DNA of 35,836 nucleotides from Bacteroidaceae bacterium (lineage in GTDB: Bacteria > Bacteroidota > Bacteroidia > Bacteroidales > Bacteroidaceae), in the NCBI GenBank assembly GCA_017450985.1, contig JAFSSN010000091.1, positions 1-35,836 on the forward strand. Direction: 5' to 3'. Position numbers and translations under genes: made by a program. Below, piece by piece: positions 1 to 7,652 of this stretch; the stretch's first letter is position 1; the number at the start of each line of letters is the position of its first letter. Below the pieces are notes generated by a model. That model was given only the letters and a program-made list of their open reading frames with translations, was not told where the DNA came from and made no database searches.

Positions 1-603
1 GCAGAGCTTGAGCAGTTAGAGAACGTGCTTCGTCAGTATGGCAAGCGCATTAACTTCAATCGCTACGAGGACATTGACAACCCTGTCCTTCTCGTAAACG
101 AACATCATGGCAGCGAGTATGGCAATGTGGAGTTCAAGTCTATATGGCTTGACAAAAGCGGTCATATCCACTGCAAGGCAGAGTCGCAAGAATTTGGATG
201 GGACGTTGACGTGAACATCGCAGAAGATGTGTCCTATGGCTTCATCGGCTATTTGACAGAAGAGGTTATCAGCATCGGCAAGAAAGAGGGCAAGACGCTC
301 GACCCGTGCCGTGTGGATGGCGCAAAACTGAAAGAGCTTGGGCTGTTGGCTATTAAGGCAGACGATGCCGTGCTTGCCTATCTGGAACGTCACGATTACG
401 ACGGAAACCTGTCGCAGAATGACGAAACGCTGGTGCTGTACCTTGGCGGCATGGAGTTCGAGGTAGAGAGTCTTTTTGTGGACGGCAACTGCAATCCTGC
501 CGCTTTCGGAACGTGCTACGAAATGGAAGCAGACATCCGTATCAACCGTCTCGGCTCAGAGGACAATTTGAGAAAAATCATCAAGTATTGCGAAAACAAT
601 TAA
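1..603 (+). CDS. Hypothetical protein, 5' end outside window
   Basis: The reading frame is open from the first base, so the true start lies upstream. A GTG at 25 could serve as a start but nothing favours it. At least 200 residues are visible. The protein is acidic, soluble-looking and mixed alpha/beta, with no membrane segment or motif I recognise. It ends in TAA ten bases before the next gene, so it probably belongs to the same transcription unit. No function can be given. Confidence 0.75.
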   Translation, partial: AELEQLENVLRQYGKRINFNRYEDIDNPVLLVNEHHGSEYGNVEFKSIWLDKSGHIHCKAESQEFGWDVDVNIAEDVSYGFIGYLTEEVISIGKKEGKTLDPCRVDGAKLKELGLLAIKADDAVLAYLERHDYDGNLSQNDETLVLYLGGMEFEVESLFVDGNCNPAAFGTCYEMEADIRINRLGSEDNLRKIIKYCENN

Positions 604-613
604 CCATACGGCT

Positions 614-847
614 ATGGCACAATTTATCAGACTTACGCAGATAAACCCTATTGGGAAAGTCTTGCCAATGACAATTAGCAAGGCGCAGGTTGCTTTTGCT
701 TGCCCAGCAAGCATGGAAGTAAACGGAGAGGGCTTCACCAAGAAGAAAGTGCATGGCACAAAGGTAGTGCTAATCTACAACAGTTATCGCTCGGACTTTT
801 TCGTAAGAGAGGTATATGAGGAAGTTGAAAAGATGTTGAACGAATAA
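614..847 (+). CDS. Small hypothetical protein (77 aa)
   Basis: A 77-residue protein starting at an ATG 10 bases after the previous stop. It has a hydrophobic, beta-rich N-terminal half and an acidic C-terminal helix (VYEEVEKMLNE). There is no recognisable domain, signal peptide or membrane segment. The spacing fits the surrounding operon. Function unknown. Confidence 0.65.
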   Translation: MAQFIRLTQINPIGKVLPMTISKAQVAFACPASMEVNGEGFTKKKVHGTKVVLIYNSYRSDFFVREVYEEVEKMLNE

Positions 848-858
848 TCAATAAAACT

Positions 859-1266
859 ATGGCAAACATGAATCGAATACCAGCGCCTATTGATAACAAG
901 AACCTTCTCGAAGACCCCTTCGAGGATGATGTGTTTGACGACTTCTATCAAGCCTGCGACCATCGCGATGGGAGCCGGACGCGCCACCTTGTCGGGACGA
1001 AGACAGCCATTGAAGACGGCATACCTGCATGGAGCGGCATTGTGGATGCCCGCTGGAAGTGGGGCGACAACTGCGTACACATTACGCTGCTTGCCGTATC
1101 GGGATGTGCCGACACCTCCGATTGGGAAGATGCAAGAAAGTACATCTTCGACGACTACCGCCGCACTTTCAAGGCTTGGGAGTGCCCTGAAAACGAGGGC
1201 CTCCGAGTGGAGTTCTACGAGTTAGGCAACCAACTAAACGTGATTTTCTATTTTGATTGTGAGTAA
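859..1266 (+). CDS. Hypothetical protein (135 aa)
   Basis: A 135-residue acidic protein starting with ATG 11 bases after the upstream stop. It carries several tryptophans and a conserved-looking core (GIVDARWKWGDNCVHITL). No catalytic motif or membrane segment is visible. One base separates its TAA from the next ATG, which suggests translational coupling. Function unknown. Confidence 0.7.
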   Translation: MANMNRIPAPIDNKNLLEDPFEDDVFDDFYQACDHRDGSRTRHLVGTKTAIEDGIPAWSGIVDARWKWGDNCVHITLLAVSGCADTSDWEDARKYIFDDYRRTFKAWECPENEGLRVEFYELGNQLNVIFYFDCE

Positions 1267-1267
1267 T

Positions 1268-1576
1268 ATGGCAAAACAGACTTTTATCATTCAACATTGG
1301 TATGGTGCGCCGACGTATATCGAGGCGGTGCGTCGTGAAGCAAACGAAGGGCACAACCCACAAGAGCATGGTCACGACTTCAATAGAGTAGGAGTGAAGC
1401 GTGTGGAGACTGCCCTAAAGTATCTGAAAGGCTGGCGCGACCAGGCAAGGGAGAGCGGTTGGAATTTCCTATACGGCACCTTGCTCCGTGACGACGCACA
1501 CTATGAGATTATAGCAACGCCTGATGGCTATCACTGCGGAAACGTGGTAGCCTCTGGCATGATGAAGGATTTATAA
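1268..1576 (+). CDS. Hypothetical protein (102 aa)
   Basis: I chose the ATG at 1268, one base after the upstream stop, over a TTG at 1253 that would overlap the previous gene. The 102-residue product is basic and contains a histidine/asparagine-rich stretch (EGHNPQEHGHDFNRVG) followed by a helix with Lys and Arg. The C-terminus is a short beta-like segment. I do not recognise a family. Confidence 0.7.
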   Translation: MAKQTFIIQHWYGAPTYIEAVRREANEGHNPQEHGHDFNRVGVKRVETALKYLKGWRDQARESGWNFLYGTLLRDDAHYEIIATPDGYHCGNVVASGMMKDL

Positions 1577-1595
1577 CAACTAAACACAAGCGATT

Positions 1596-2054
1596 ATGTC
1601 AAGTTTTGTAGTAAGCAAAGTGATGTTTATCAGAGCTGCTGGTCTGATGTATGGCATTGAGGAATCGAAGCGTGATGTCCACAAGTGGTTCCTCGAACAT
1701 GTCCGCAAGGATTTTGAACACGCTTATACACTGAATGTGTATAGTGTCAACGAGCAGTATGAACGTAACGACCTTCCCGACGAGAAGAGTTATGACGAGG
1801 ACTTTGAAAACTATCGCAAGATAGGACGCGACATTTATGAAAGCAAGAGCACAGGACTGATGAAGAATGCGATGCCTTGGCCGCAGTTCCGCTACATGAT
1901 GATGAACTTCTTTGGCGGAGTGATGTATCAGATAGAGAACGACTATGCAAGTCGAGCTGTGTCGGAGTTATTCTATCGGTGCATCGTCAAACTCTTCGAG
2001 CAGGAGATTCATAAAGTGCCACATGTTCATACTGAGATAAATTTGGAAGCATAG
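1596..2054 (+). CDS. Hypothetical protein (152 aa)
   Basis: A 152-residue, probably all-helical soluble protein with many aromatic residues, for example the segment MPWPQFRYMMMNFFGG near residue 93. It lies 19 bases after the previous gene and 26 before the MutS-I-like gene. There are no cysteine clusters, membrane segments or catalytic motifs. Function unknown. Confidence 0.7.
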   Translation: MSSFVVSKVMFIRAAGLMYGIEESKRDVHKWFLEHVRKDFEHAYTLNVYSVNEQYERNDLPDEKSYDEDFENYRKIGRDIYESKSTGLMKNAMPWPQFRYMMMNFFGGVMYQIENDYASRAVSELFYRCIVKLFEQEIHKVPHVHTEINLEA

Positions 2055-2080
2055 CATTAACGATTAAACGAATTATTATC

Positions 2081-3529
2081 ATGGCAACAAAAACAGAGAC
2101 CCCAATCATGAAACAGTATCACGACCTGAAAGCAAAGCACCCAGATGCGCTGATGTTATTCCGTTGCGGTGACTTCTACGAGGCATACGAGGAAGACGCA
2201 AAGGTTTGTGCTAAAGTGCTTAACATCGTGCTCACACAAAGCAATGCAGGCTTCGAGATGGCAGGCTTCCCCTATCATGCCCTCGACACCTACTTGCCAA
2301 AGCTCATAAGGGCGAAACATCGTGTCGCTATCTGCGACCAGCTGGAAGACCCGAAGCTCACGCAAAAACTCGTGAAGCGCGGCATCACAGAACTAATCAC
2401 ACCACAAATAACCGATTTACAAACAACCCAAACAACAAACAACATGGAAGCAAACAACATCCAAGCCTATGTAGGCAAGACAATCATCGTTGGCGAAGGC
2501 ATCGCCACCATTGTTATTAAGAGTGCCAACGGCGATACGCTGCAAGGTGAGTACAAAAGTGGCAATGCGCAAGCTGCTATCATTCCCATCTCGGTCGAGA
2601 GGCTTTTCGAGAACCTGAACGCAGGAACATGGAAGGTTGACGAGCCACACGAAGAACCGCAAGATGTGGTTGTGCCGACGGCTACCGAAGATGAATTTGC
2701 GGAGTTTGAGGAAATCAAGGATGACCCTAACGGCGACGGTGAACCGGACGCGATAGGGGAAATCGTAAATGCCGAAGGGCAAGAAAGCCAAAGCGACGAC
2801 CCTGTTATGCAGCAGTGGAAGGAAGCCAAGGCTAAGAACCCCGACGCTATAACAATCTTCCGCAGTAACGGCGTGTATGTTGTTATCAGCGACGATGCAA
2901 CGAAGGTCAGTGAGGTTACAGGACTGTCAACGCAAAAGCATGGCGATGTGTCTATTTGCCTGTTCCCTGTCGATAAGCTTCAGCAAATCATGTCGCAGCT
3001 TGTCAGAAGCGGCGTAAGGGTCAGGATAGACGACCTCGTGCAAGCTCCAACGGAAGAGTCATGCGCAGAAGCACAGGACGTTGAGCCTACCGAAGAGGAG
3101 CCAACGGCAGAAGCAGCCCAAACGCCGACTGTGAAGCCGCGAGTTCTGCCACGCACCGCACCCAAAGAAGAGGTCACAGAAGAGGCAGACGAAGCTGATG
3201 GCGCAGAGGAAACGGACGAAGTAGAGGAAGTGCCGGATGTTCCCACAGAAGAGCAGACAGACGAGCCAGAGCCGCCAGCCGAAGCGCCCAAGCCTGCACC
3301 AAGGCACGGCGAAGTGACTGCAAAGCCGGAAGCGGGACATCCACACATCATCAACTACGGCAAATCTATCGTCGTGGCTGGAGATACCTCTCGCATCGAG
3401 GCGGTGCTGATGACCTTATGGGGAAGGAAGCGCCCCTACACCCGAAGCGGCGTGACTTATTCCGGAATCCAAATGAGTGCAAAGCACAGGAAGACTGTGC
3501 AGGAAATCATTAAACTGGTGGCTTGCTAA
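2081..3529 (+). CDS. Protein with two tandem MutS domain I-like modules
   Basis: Residues 6-110 closely resemble the mismatch-recognition domain I of MutS: KQYHDLKAKHPDALMLFRCG, then GDFYEAY at 30-36 with the Phe/Glu pair that probes mismatches in MutS. Residues 241-320 repeat the opening (MQQWKEAKAKNPDAITIFR) but have lost the F-x-E motif (NGVYVVIS). Residues 335-410 are an acidic, Pro/Glu/Ala-rich linker and the C-terminus is a small basic domain. The connector, clamp and ATPase domains of MutS are absent, so this is not a working mismatch-repair ATPase. A role in binding DNA structures is inference. Proteins with isolated MutS-I domains are known on Bacteroidetes mobile elements. A 69-base A/T-rich gap with a tandem ATTTCCAATA repeat follows. 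Confidence 0.8.
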   Translation: MATKTETPIMKQYHDLKAKHPDALMLFRCGDFYEAYEEDAKVCAKVLNIVLTQSNAGFEMAGFPYHALDTYLPKLIRAKHRVAICDQLEDPKLTQKLVKRGITELITPQITDLQTTQTTNNMEANNIQAYVGKTIIVGEGIATIVIKSANGDTLQGEYKSGNAQAAIIPISVERLFENLNAGTWKVDEPHEEPQDVVVPTATEDEFAEFEEIKDDPNGDGEPDAIGEIVNAEGQESQSDDPVMQQWKEAKAKNPDAITIFRSNGVYVVISDDATKVSEVTGLSTQKHGDVSICLFPVDKLQQIMSQLVRSGVRVRIDDLVQAPTEESCAEAQDVEPTEEEPTAEAAQTPTVKPRVLPRTAPKEEVTEEADEADGAEETDEVEEVPDVPTEEQTDEPEPPAEAPKPAPRHGEVTAKPEAGHPHIINYGKSIVVAGDTSRIEAVLMTLWGRKRPYTRSGVTYSGIQMSAKHRKTVQEIIKLVAC

Positions 3530-3598
3530 TCGGCAAGCCGCCCTCCGACAATTTCCAATAATTTCCAATAATTCACAAAATCAATAAAATTTTAAGAA

Positions 3599-4669
3599 AT
3601 GAAAAAGCTATCACAAATGACCGACCGCATGAAGGAAAAGTACGCAGAACTTTTCATCGCAGCAATTGACAAGGGCGAAGCAAGCGCATGGCAGAAGCCC
3701 TGGGTATCATCCAACAATGGAGTTCCGTGCAACCTATATCGCAAGTCAAAACCCTATCAGGGAGTTAATCACTTCCTTCTGCGGCTTCTGTGCAACATCT
3801 ATGGCTACGAGACGCAATACTTTTTAACCTTCAACGAAATGACGGACGAAAACAAGAAGTTTAGCGGCCTGTCTCTCAACGCTCATGCAGCACTCGACGA
3901 GAATGGCAATGCTATCTTCGACAAGAAGGGCTTGCCTGTGATGGTTCGTGAGCGGTCTTTCCCTGTATTCAAGTTCCTGCCGCGCTTCCGTGACAAGGAC
4001 GGCAATAGTCTGTCACTCTATGACTACGAGCAATTGCCCGAAGATGAACAAGAGCAGTGTCGCCGCTACTTCATGCTTCGCATATATTATGTGTGGAACA
4101 TAGACCAAACCGATTTCAAGGTGCAGTACCCGGAAGAGTACGAAGCTATGACCACGGTTGAGGGACACGAATACCACCAGACAGTCATTGACCCTGTGCT
4201 GGAACGTATGATAATGCAGCCTGGCATGTGGCGATGCCCGATTGAGTTTGGCGGCAATAGTGCTTTCTACTCTCCGTCGCAAGACAGCATCAGACTTCCG
4301 CTGCGCAAGAACTTCCAAAGTGACGAAGCATTCTATGGAACAGCCATTCACGAAATGGCGCACTCAACCGCCAGGGAGTTGAAGCGCACACAGGATGGTC
4401 ATTTCGGCGACGAGGACTATGCTATGGAAGAGTTTGTTGCAGAACTGACATCTGCTTGTGTTTGCAGTATGCTTGGCGTTGGCAAGCTGCTTGACGAACA
4501 GCACATGGCATACGTTGACAGCTGGCGCAAGGCCATCCGCGAAAAGGACGATTTCATCCCGAAGGTCATTGACCACATTCAAAGGGCAACGAACTACATC
4601 CTGCGCCGCTATGACGAAATCTACAAGTCTATGGAATTGCCAAAGATGCTGCCGGCATTTGCCGCATAA
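3599..4669 (+). CDS. ArdC-like antirestriction protein (ssDNA-binding + zinc metallopeptidase)
   Basis: A 356-residue protein with the two-domain layout of ArdC. The N-terminal part (about 1-170) matches the ssDNA-binding domain: WQKPW near 31-35, NLYRKSKPYQGVNHFLL, and the conserved YYVWNIDQTD near 163-172. The C-terminal part holds a gluzincin motif, HEMAH at 251-255, with likely third ligand or support at E277/E278/E282 (AMEEFVAEL). ArdC proteins bind ssDNA and protect entering DNA from restriction. The metallopeptidase substrate is not established. Its place among replication and repair genes suits protection of incoming or replicating DNA. Confidence 0.85.
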   Translation: MKKLSQMTDRMKEKYAELFIAAIDKGEASAWQKPWVSSNNGVPCNLYRKSKPYQGVNHFLLRLLCNIYGYETQYFLTFNEMTDENKKFSGLSLNAHAALDENGNAIFDKKGLPVMVRERSFPVFKFLPRFRDKDGNSLSLYDYEQLPEDEQEQCRRYFMLRIYYVWNIDQTDFKVQYPEEYEAMTTVEGHEYHQTVIDPVLERMIMQPGMWRCPIEFGGNSAFYSPSQDSIRLPLRKNFQSDEAFYGTAIHEMAHSTARELKRTQDGHFGDEDYAMEEFVAELTSACVCSMLGVGKLLDEQHMAYVDSWRKAIREKDDFIPKVIDHIQRATNYILRRYDEIYKSMELPKMLPAFAA

Positions 4670-4680
4670 AGACAAAAGAG

Positions 4681-4947
4681 ATGGAATCAAACAGCAATAA
4701 CATTGCCAATGCAATGGCGTTTGTCGCCGAGCATCTGACCGAAAGAGTCTATCCCGAAACGATTGAAGCGGCTGTGCGTCGTGTCGGTGATGAGCGGTGT
4801 CCGCTTGATGGCGAGGTGACAGACGCTATTAGCGACCTCATGGACGAATATGGGCAGGACAATGACCTTCCCTCCGACTATTGGGACGAAAAGACGGCAG
4901 AGGAAATTTTCTGGGAACTTGAAACAATTAAAGGATACGAACGATGA
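4681..4947 (+). CDS. Small acidic hypothetical protein (88 aa)
   Basis: An 88-residue strongly acidic helical protein. Its TGA overlaps the ATG of the ligase gene (ATGA at 4944-4947), so the two are translationally coupled. There are no membrane segments and no metal-binding cluster. It could be a DNA mimic or a partner of the ligase, but nothing in the sequence proves either. Function unknown. Confidence 0.7.
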   Translation: MESNSNNIANAMAFVAEHLTERVYPETIEAAVRRVGDERCPLDGEVTDAISDLMDEYGQDNDLPSDYWDEKTAEEIFWELETIKGYER

Positions 4948-6995
4948 ACACAAAACAAAGAATCGAAGAGCTGACAAAACAGCTCAACCATTACAACTAT
5001 CGCTACTATGTGGACCATTTTAGCGAAGTGAGCGACAAAGAGTTTGACATGATGATGCAAGAGCTTCAGGAACTGGAACGCCAGTACCCCGAATACGCTG
5101 CACCCAACAGCCCGACAATGCGTGTCGGTAGCGATCTGCAACAGGAGTTCAAGCACGTCAGGCATAACATACCGATGCTCAGCCTCTCCAATGCCTATAG
5201 CGTTGACGAGTTGCTGACATGGTATGATAGTGTGAAGGCAGTCTATGGCAAAGACGTAGCGATTGCTTATGAACCAAAGTATGATGGGCTTTCTATCTCC
5301 CTTATCTATCGCTTTGGGAAGTTGGCTCAGGCAGTCACTCGTGGCGACGGCGTGCAGGGCGACGATGTGACGGAGAATGTGAAAATGATAGAGCGTGTGC
5401 CGCTTTATATCGACCAGCCTGACATCAAGGCTCAGTCGCGCTTTGAGATAAGGGGCGAAGTGCTGATGCCATTCGAGAGCTTTGCGAAGCTCAATAAGCA
5501 GCGAGAAGCTAACGGAGAGGAACCCTTTGCCAACCCCCGCAATGCCGCAGCAGGCACATTGAAGAGCACTCGCAGCAAGGTTGTAAGGGAGCGCGGCCTG
5601 GATGTCTATCTGTATGAAGTGCCGCTGCGCTTCACGTCGAAGGAGTGGGAGCAAGACCAGTGCGACCTGATGAACTATCTCTTTGGTAAGGGGGTGCCGA
5701 CTGCGCAGAGCTTCCATGTAGGGTATTGTGTCAAAGACGGCAACGAGAACTACACCATTGACACGGACTGCTTCGATAGGGAGCGTTTGGAGTATGCCAT
5801 CAATGACTTCGTGCTTCGCCGTCCTCTTATGGACTACCCCATCGACGGCATTGTGTTTAAGGTGGCTAACCGCAGGCTTCGCCGGCAGTGCGGCGCAACA
5901 AGCAAGGCTCCCAAGTGGGCGATAGCCTATAAGTTCAATGCCGAAAGGATGATAACCACCGTCCGCGACGTGACCTTCCAAGTGGGAAGGACAGGTCAGG
6001 TGACGCCAGTCGTTCACTTCGACCCTATCCCCTTGGCTGGCACACTTGTAAGGAAAGCCACAGGCAACAATGCGGACTTCCTGCATGAGATGCACATCGC
6101 CATCGGTGGGCAGATTGAGGTTGAGAAGGGCGGCGAGATTATCCCGAAGATAGTTGTCGGTGTTGACCCCTGTGCCACAAAGGACTTCAAGGAAGTGACC
6201 TATCCGAAGTATTGCCCTGAATGTGGTGCGCCATTGGTGAAGGACGGCAGCAATTATTATTGCATCGGAGAAAGCTGCCCTGCACAACTGCAAGCAAGGC
6301 TGGAGCACTTCGTAAGCCGCGATGCCATGAACATACAAGGCATCGGTCCAAAGATGATTGAAGAATGGATAAACGGCGGCATTGTCAAGGACGTTGCGGA
6401 TATTTACGAGTCCGAAAGGTTAGAGACATTCTTCTCAACAAGGATTATCCTCTCCAGAGCGGAAAGCAAGAGCGTCCCTGCGCACCGCGTCCTTTTTGCC
6501 CTCGGCATCCGCTATGTAGGAGCAAGTACAGCCAAGCTTCTGCTGAAGCACTGCGGCAGCATCAACGCGCTTGCCGCCTTTGCCACTGCCTGCCCCGAAC
6601 AGCTTATTCGGATAGACGGGGTGGGCGTGAGTATTGTCATAAGCCTCGGTCAATGGTTCTCGGACAAAAAGAACTTGGAGCTGTTGAGCCGATTGCAGGC
6701 TATTGGGTTGCAGATGAAAGAGAAGATAGCCCATCCATCAGGCACAACACAAAAGCCTCTCGCTGGTCTGACAATCGTTATCAGTGGTGTGTTCGAGCAA
6801 CACAGCCGCGACGAATACAGAGCCATGATAGAGCAGTATGGCGGCAAGAACGGCAGCAGCGTATCGAAAAATACGAACTACATCCTTGCCGGTGACAACA
6901 TGGGGCCATCTAAGCGCGAGAAAGCCGAACAACTTGGCATTGAGATTATCAACGAAGAGCAATTTCTAAACATGATTGAAAATGAAAAACTGTAA
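4944..6995 (+). CDS. ligA: NAD-dependent DNA ligase LigA
   Basis: This is a complete 683-residue NAD-dependent ligase; bacterial LigA is about 670. Domain order is visible: Ia NMN-binding (YYVDHFSEVSDKEFD at 21-35), adenylation domain with KYDG at 112-115 (Lys112 the adenylated residue) and RGEVLMP, the OB fold, a four-cysteine zinc finger (C424, C427, C440, C445), helix-hairpin-helix repeats, and a C-terminal BRCT domain (about 605-683). It seals nicks using NAD and releases NMN and AMP. It starts inside the stop codon of the gene before it. The downstream nicotinamide phosphoribosyltransferase cassette could help supply its cofactor. Confidence 0.97.
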   Translation: MNTKQRIEELTKQLNHYNYRYYVDHFSEVSDKEFDMMMQELQELERQYPEYAAPNSPTMRVGSDLQQEFKHVRHNIPMLSLSNAYSVDELLTWYDSVKAVYGKDVAIAYEPKYDGLSISLIYRFGKLAQAVTRGDGVQGDDVTENVKMIERVPLYIDQPDIKAQSRFEIRGEVLMPFESFAKLNKQREANGEEPFANPRNAAAGTLKSTRSKVVRERGLDVYLYEVPLRFTSKEWEQDQCDLMNYLFGKGVPTAQSFHVGYCVKDGNENYTIDTDCFDRERLEYAINDFVLRRPLMDYPIDGIVFKVANRRLRRQCGATSKAPKWAIAYKFNAERMITTVRDVTFQVGRTGQVTPVVHFDPIPLAGTLVRKATGNNADFLHEMHIAIGGQIEVEKGGEIIPKIVVGVDPCATKDFKEVTYPKYCPECGAPLVKDGSNYYCIGESCPAQLQARLEHFVSRDAMNIQGIGPKMIEEWINGGIVKDVADIYESERLETFFSTRIILSRAESKSVPAHRVLFALGIRYVGASTAKLLLKHCGSINALAAFATACPEQLIRIDGVGVSIVISLGQWFSDKKNLELLSRLQAIGLQMKEKIAHPSGTTQKPLAGLTIVISGVFEQHSRDEYRAMIEQYGGKNGSSVSKNTNYILAGDNMGPSKREKAEQLGIEIINEEQFLNMIENEKL

Positions 6996-7098
6996 CAACT
7001 GTCCTCATTATGTAGAAGGTGGCTATTGCGACCGCTTTAACCGCTTCTTTGATGCAAACAACCCCCACGTTTGGTGCAGAAATGAAGACGAAGAGTAG
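6982..7098 (+). CDS. Tiny four-cysteine protein (38 aa)
   Basis: A 38-residue ORF beginning 14 bases inside the end of ligA in another frame. Cysteines fall at 4, 7, 16 and 32 (CNNC...YC...WC) with nearby His and Asp, consistent with a small zinc-binding knuckle. The overlap with ligA suggests coupled translation. It is below usual gene-calling size, but the cysteine spacing argues that it is real. Function unknown. Confidence 0.5.
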   Translation: MKNCNNCPHYVEGGYCDRFNRFFDANNPHVWCRNEDEE

Positions 7099-7172
7099 CA
7101 AATCGCACCGCGTCTAATGTGTCAACGAGGCACGCCTAATTGAAAAACAAACCACGTTAAACAAACAATGCA

Positions 7173-7496
7173 ATGAACAAGAAAAACGAATCTGCTGCAA
7201 TGTTGCAGCACTACAAGGAATTAAAAGAAAGATGCGTAGCTTATTTCCTGAGAATAGGACACCCAAAAGAAGAACTCGACCAACTATGGAGAGCCGTTCA
7301 TCAGGCAAAGTTGACGCTGAAAAACGAGAAGACAGGCAAGAAACAATGTATTGGGATAGACCGAGCCATTGAGGTGCTTGGCGAAGAAGTGTTCCTGTCT
7401 GGTATCTCTCGCTGCGCCTTTCATGCCACCGCAGTCAGATATGACGCAGAGGGCAAATTCTCTGTTGATTTTGACTTGTATCATTGGTGGAAGTAA
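7173..7496 (+). CDS. Hypothetical protein (107 aa)
   Basis: A 107-residue basic protein starting at an ATG 74 bases after the previous stop. The N-terminal half is helical and lysine-rich; the C-terminal half reads like a beta hairpin ending in DFDLYHWWK. No known family was recognised. Fewer than 80 noncoding bases precede it, without a clear promoter. Confidence 0.65.
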   Translation: MNKKNESAAMLQHYKELKERCVAYFLRIGHPKEELDQLWRAVHQAKLTLKNEKTGKKQCIGIDRAIEVLGEEVFLSGISRCAFHATAVRYDAEGKFSVDFDLYHWWK

Positions 7497-7508
7497 AACA
7501 ATACACCT

Positions 7509-7652
7509 ATGACAAGAAACGATTTAATCAGGTGCTTAATGAATGAATATGGGCACAAACGTGAAGAACTTGTTCGTCTGTCAGACGATGAACTGGTAGA
7601 GATGGTTTTTAACGACATTTGTAACGAATTAAACATAAATCAGCATGAGTAA
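7509..7652 (+). CDS. Small acidic protein (47 aa) upstream of methylase-helicase
   Basis: A 47-residue ORF starting MTRNDLIRCLMNEYG, an amphipathic helix pair with the LSDDELVEMV pattern common in small phage proteins. It ends 8 bases inside the methylase-helicase gene, so translation of the two is probably coupled. It lies 12 bases after the upstream gene. Function unknown. Confidence 0.5.
   Translation: MTRNDLIRCLMNEYGHKREELVRLSDDELVEMVFNDICNELNINQHE

Noticed and set aside
3530..3598. Tandem ATTTCCAATA repeat as an origin or regulatory array
   Set aside because: Only two copies in an A/T-rich gap of 69 bases; too little to support an iteron or operator claim.
4878..6338. A 486-residue minus-strand open frame
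   Set aside because: It is the exact antisense of ligA, which has all expected motifs. The minus frame has none.
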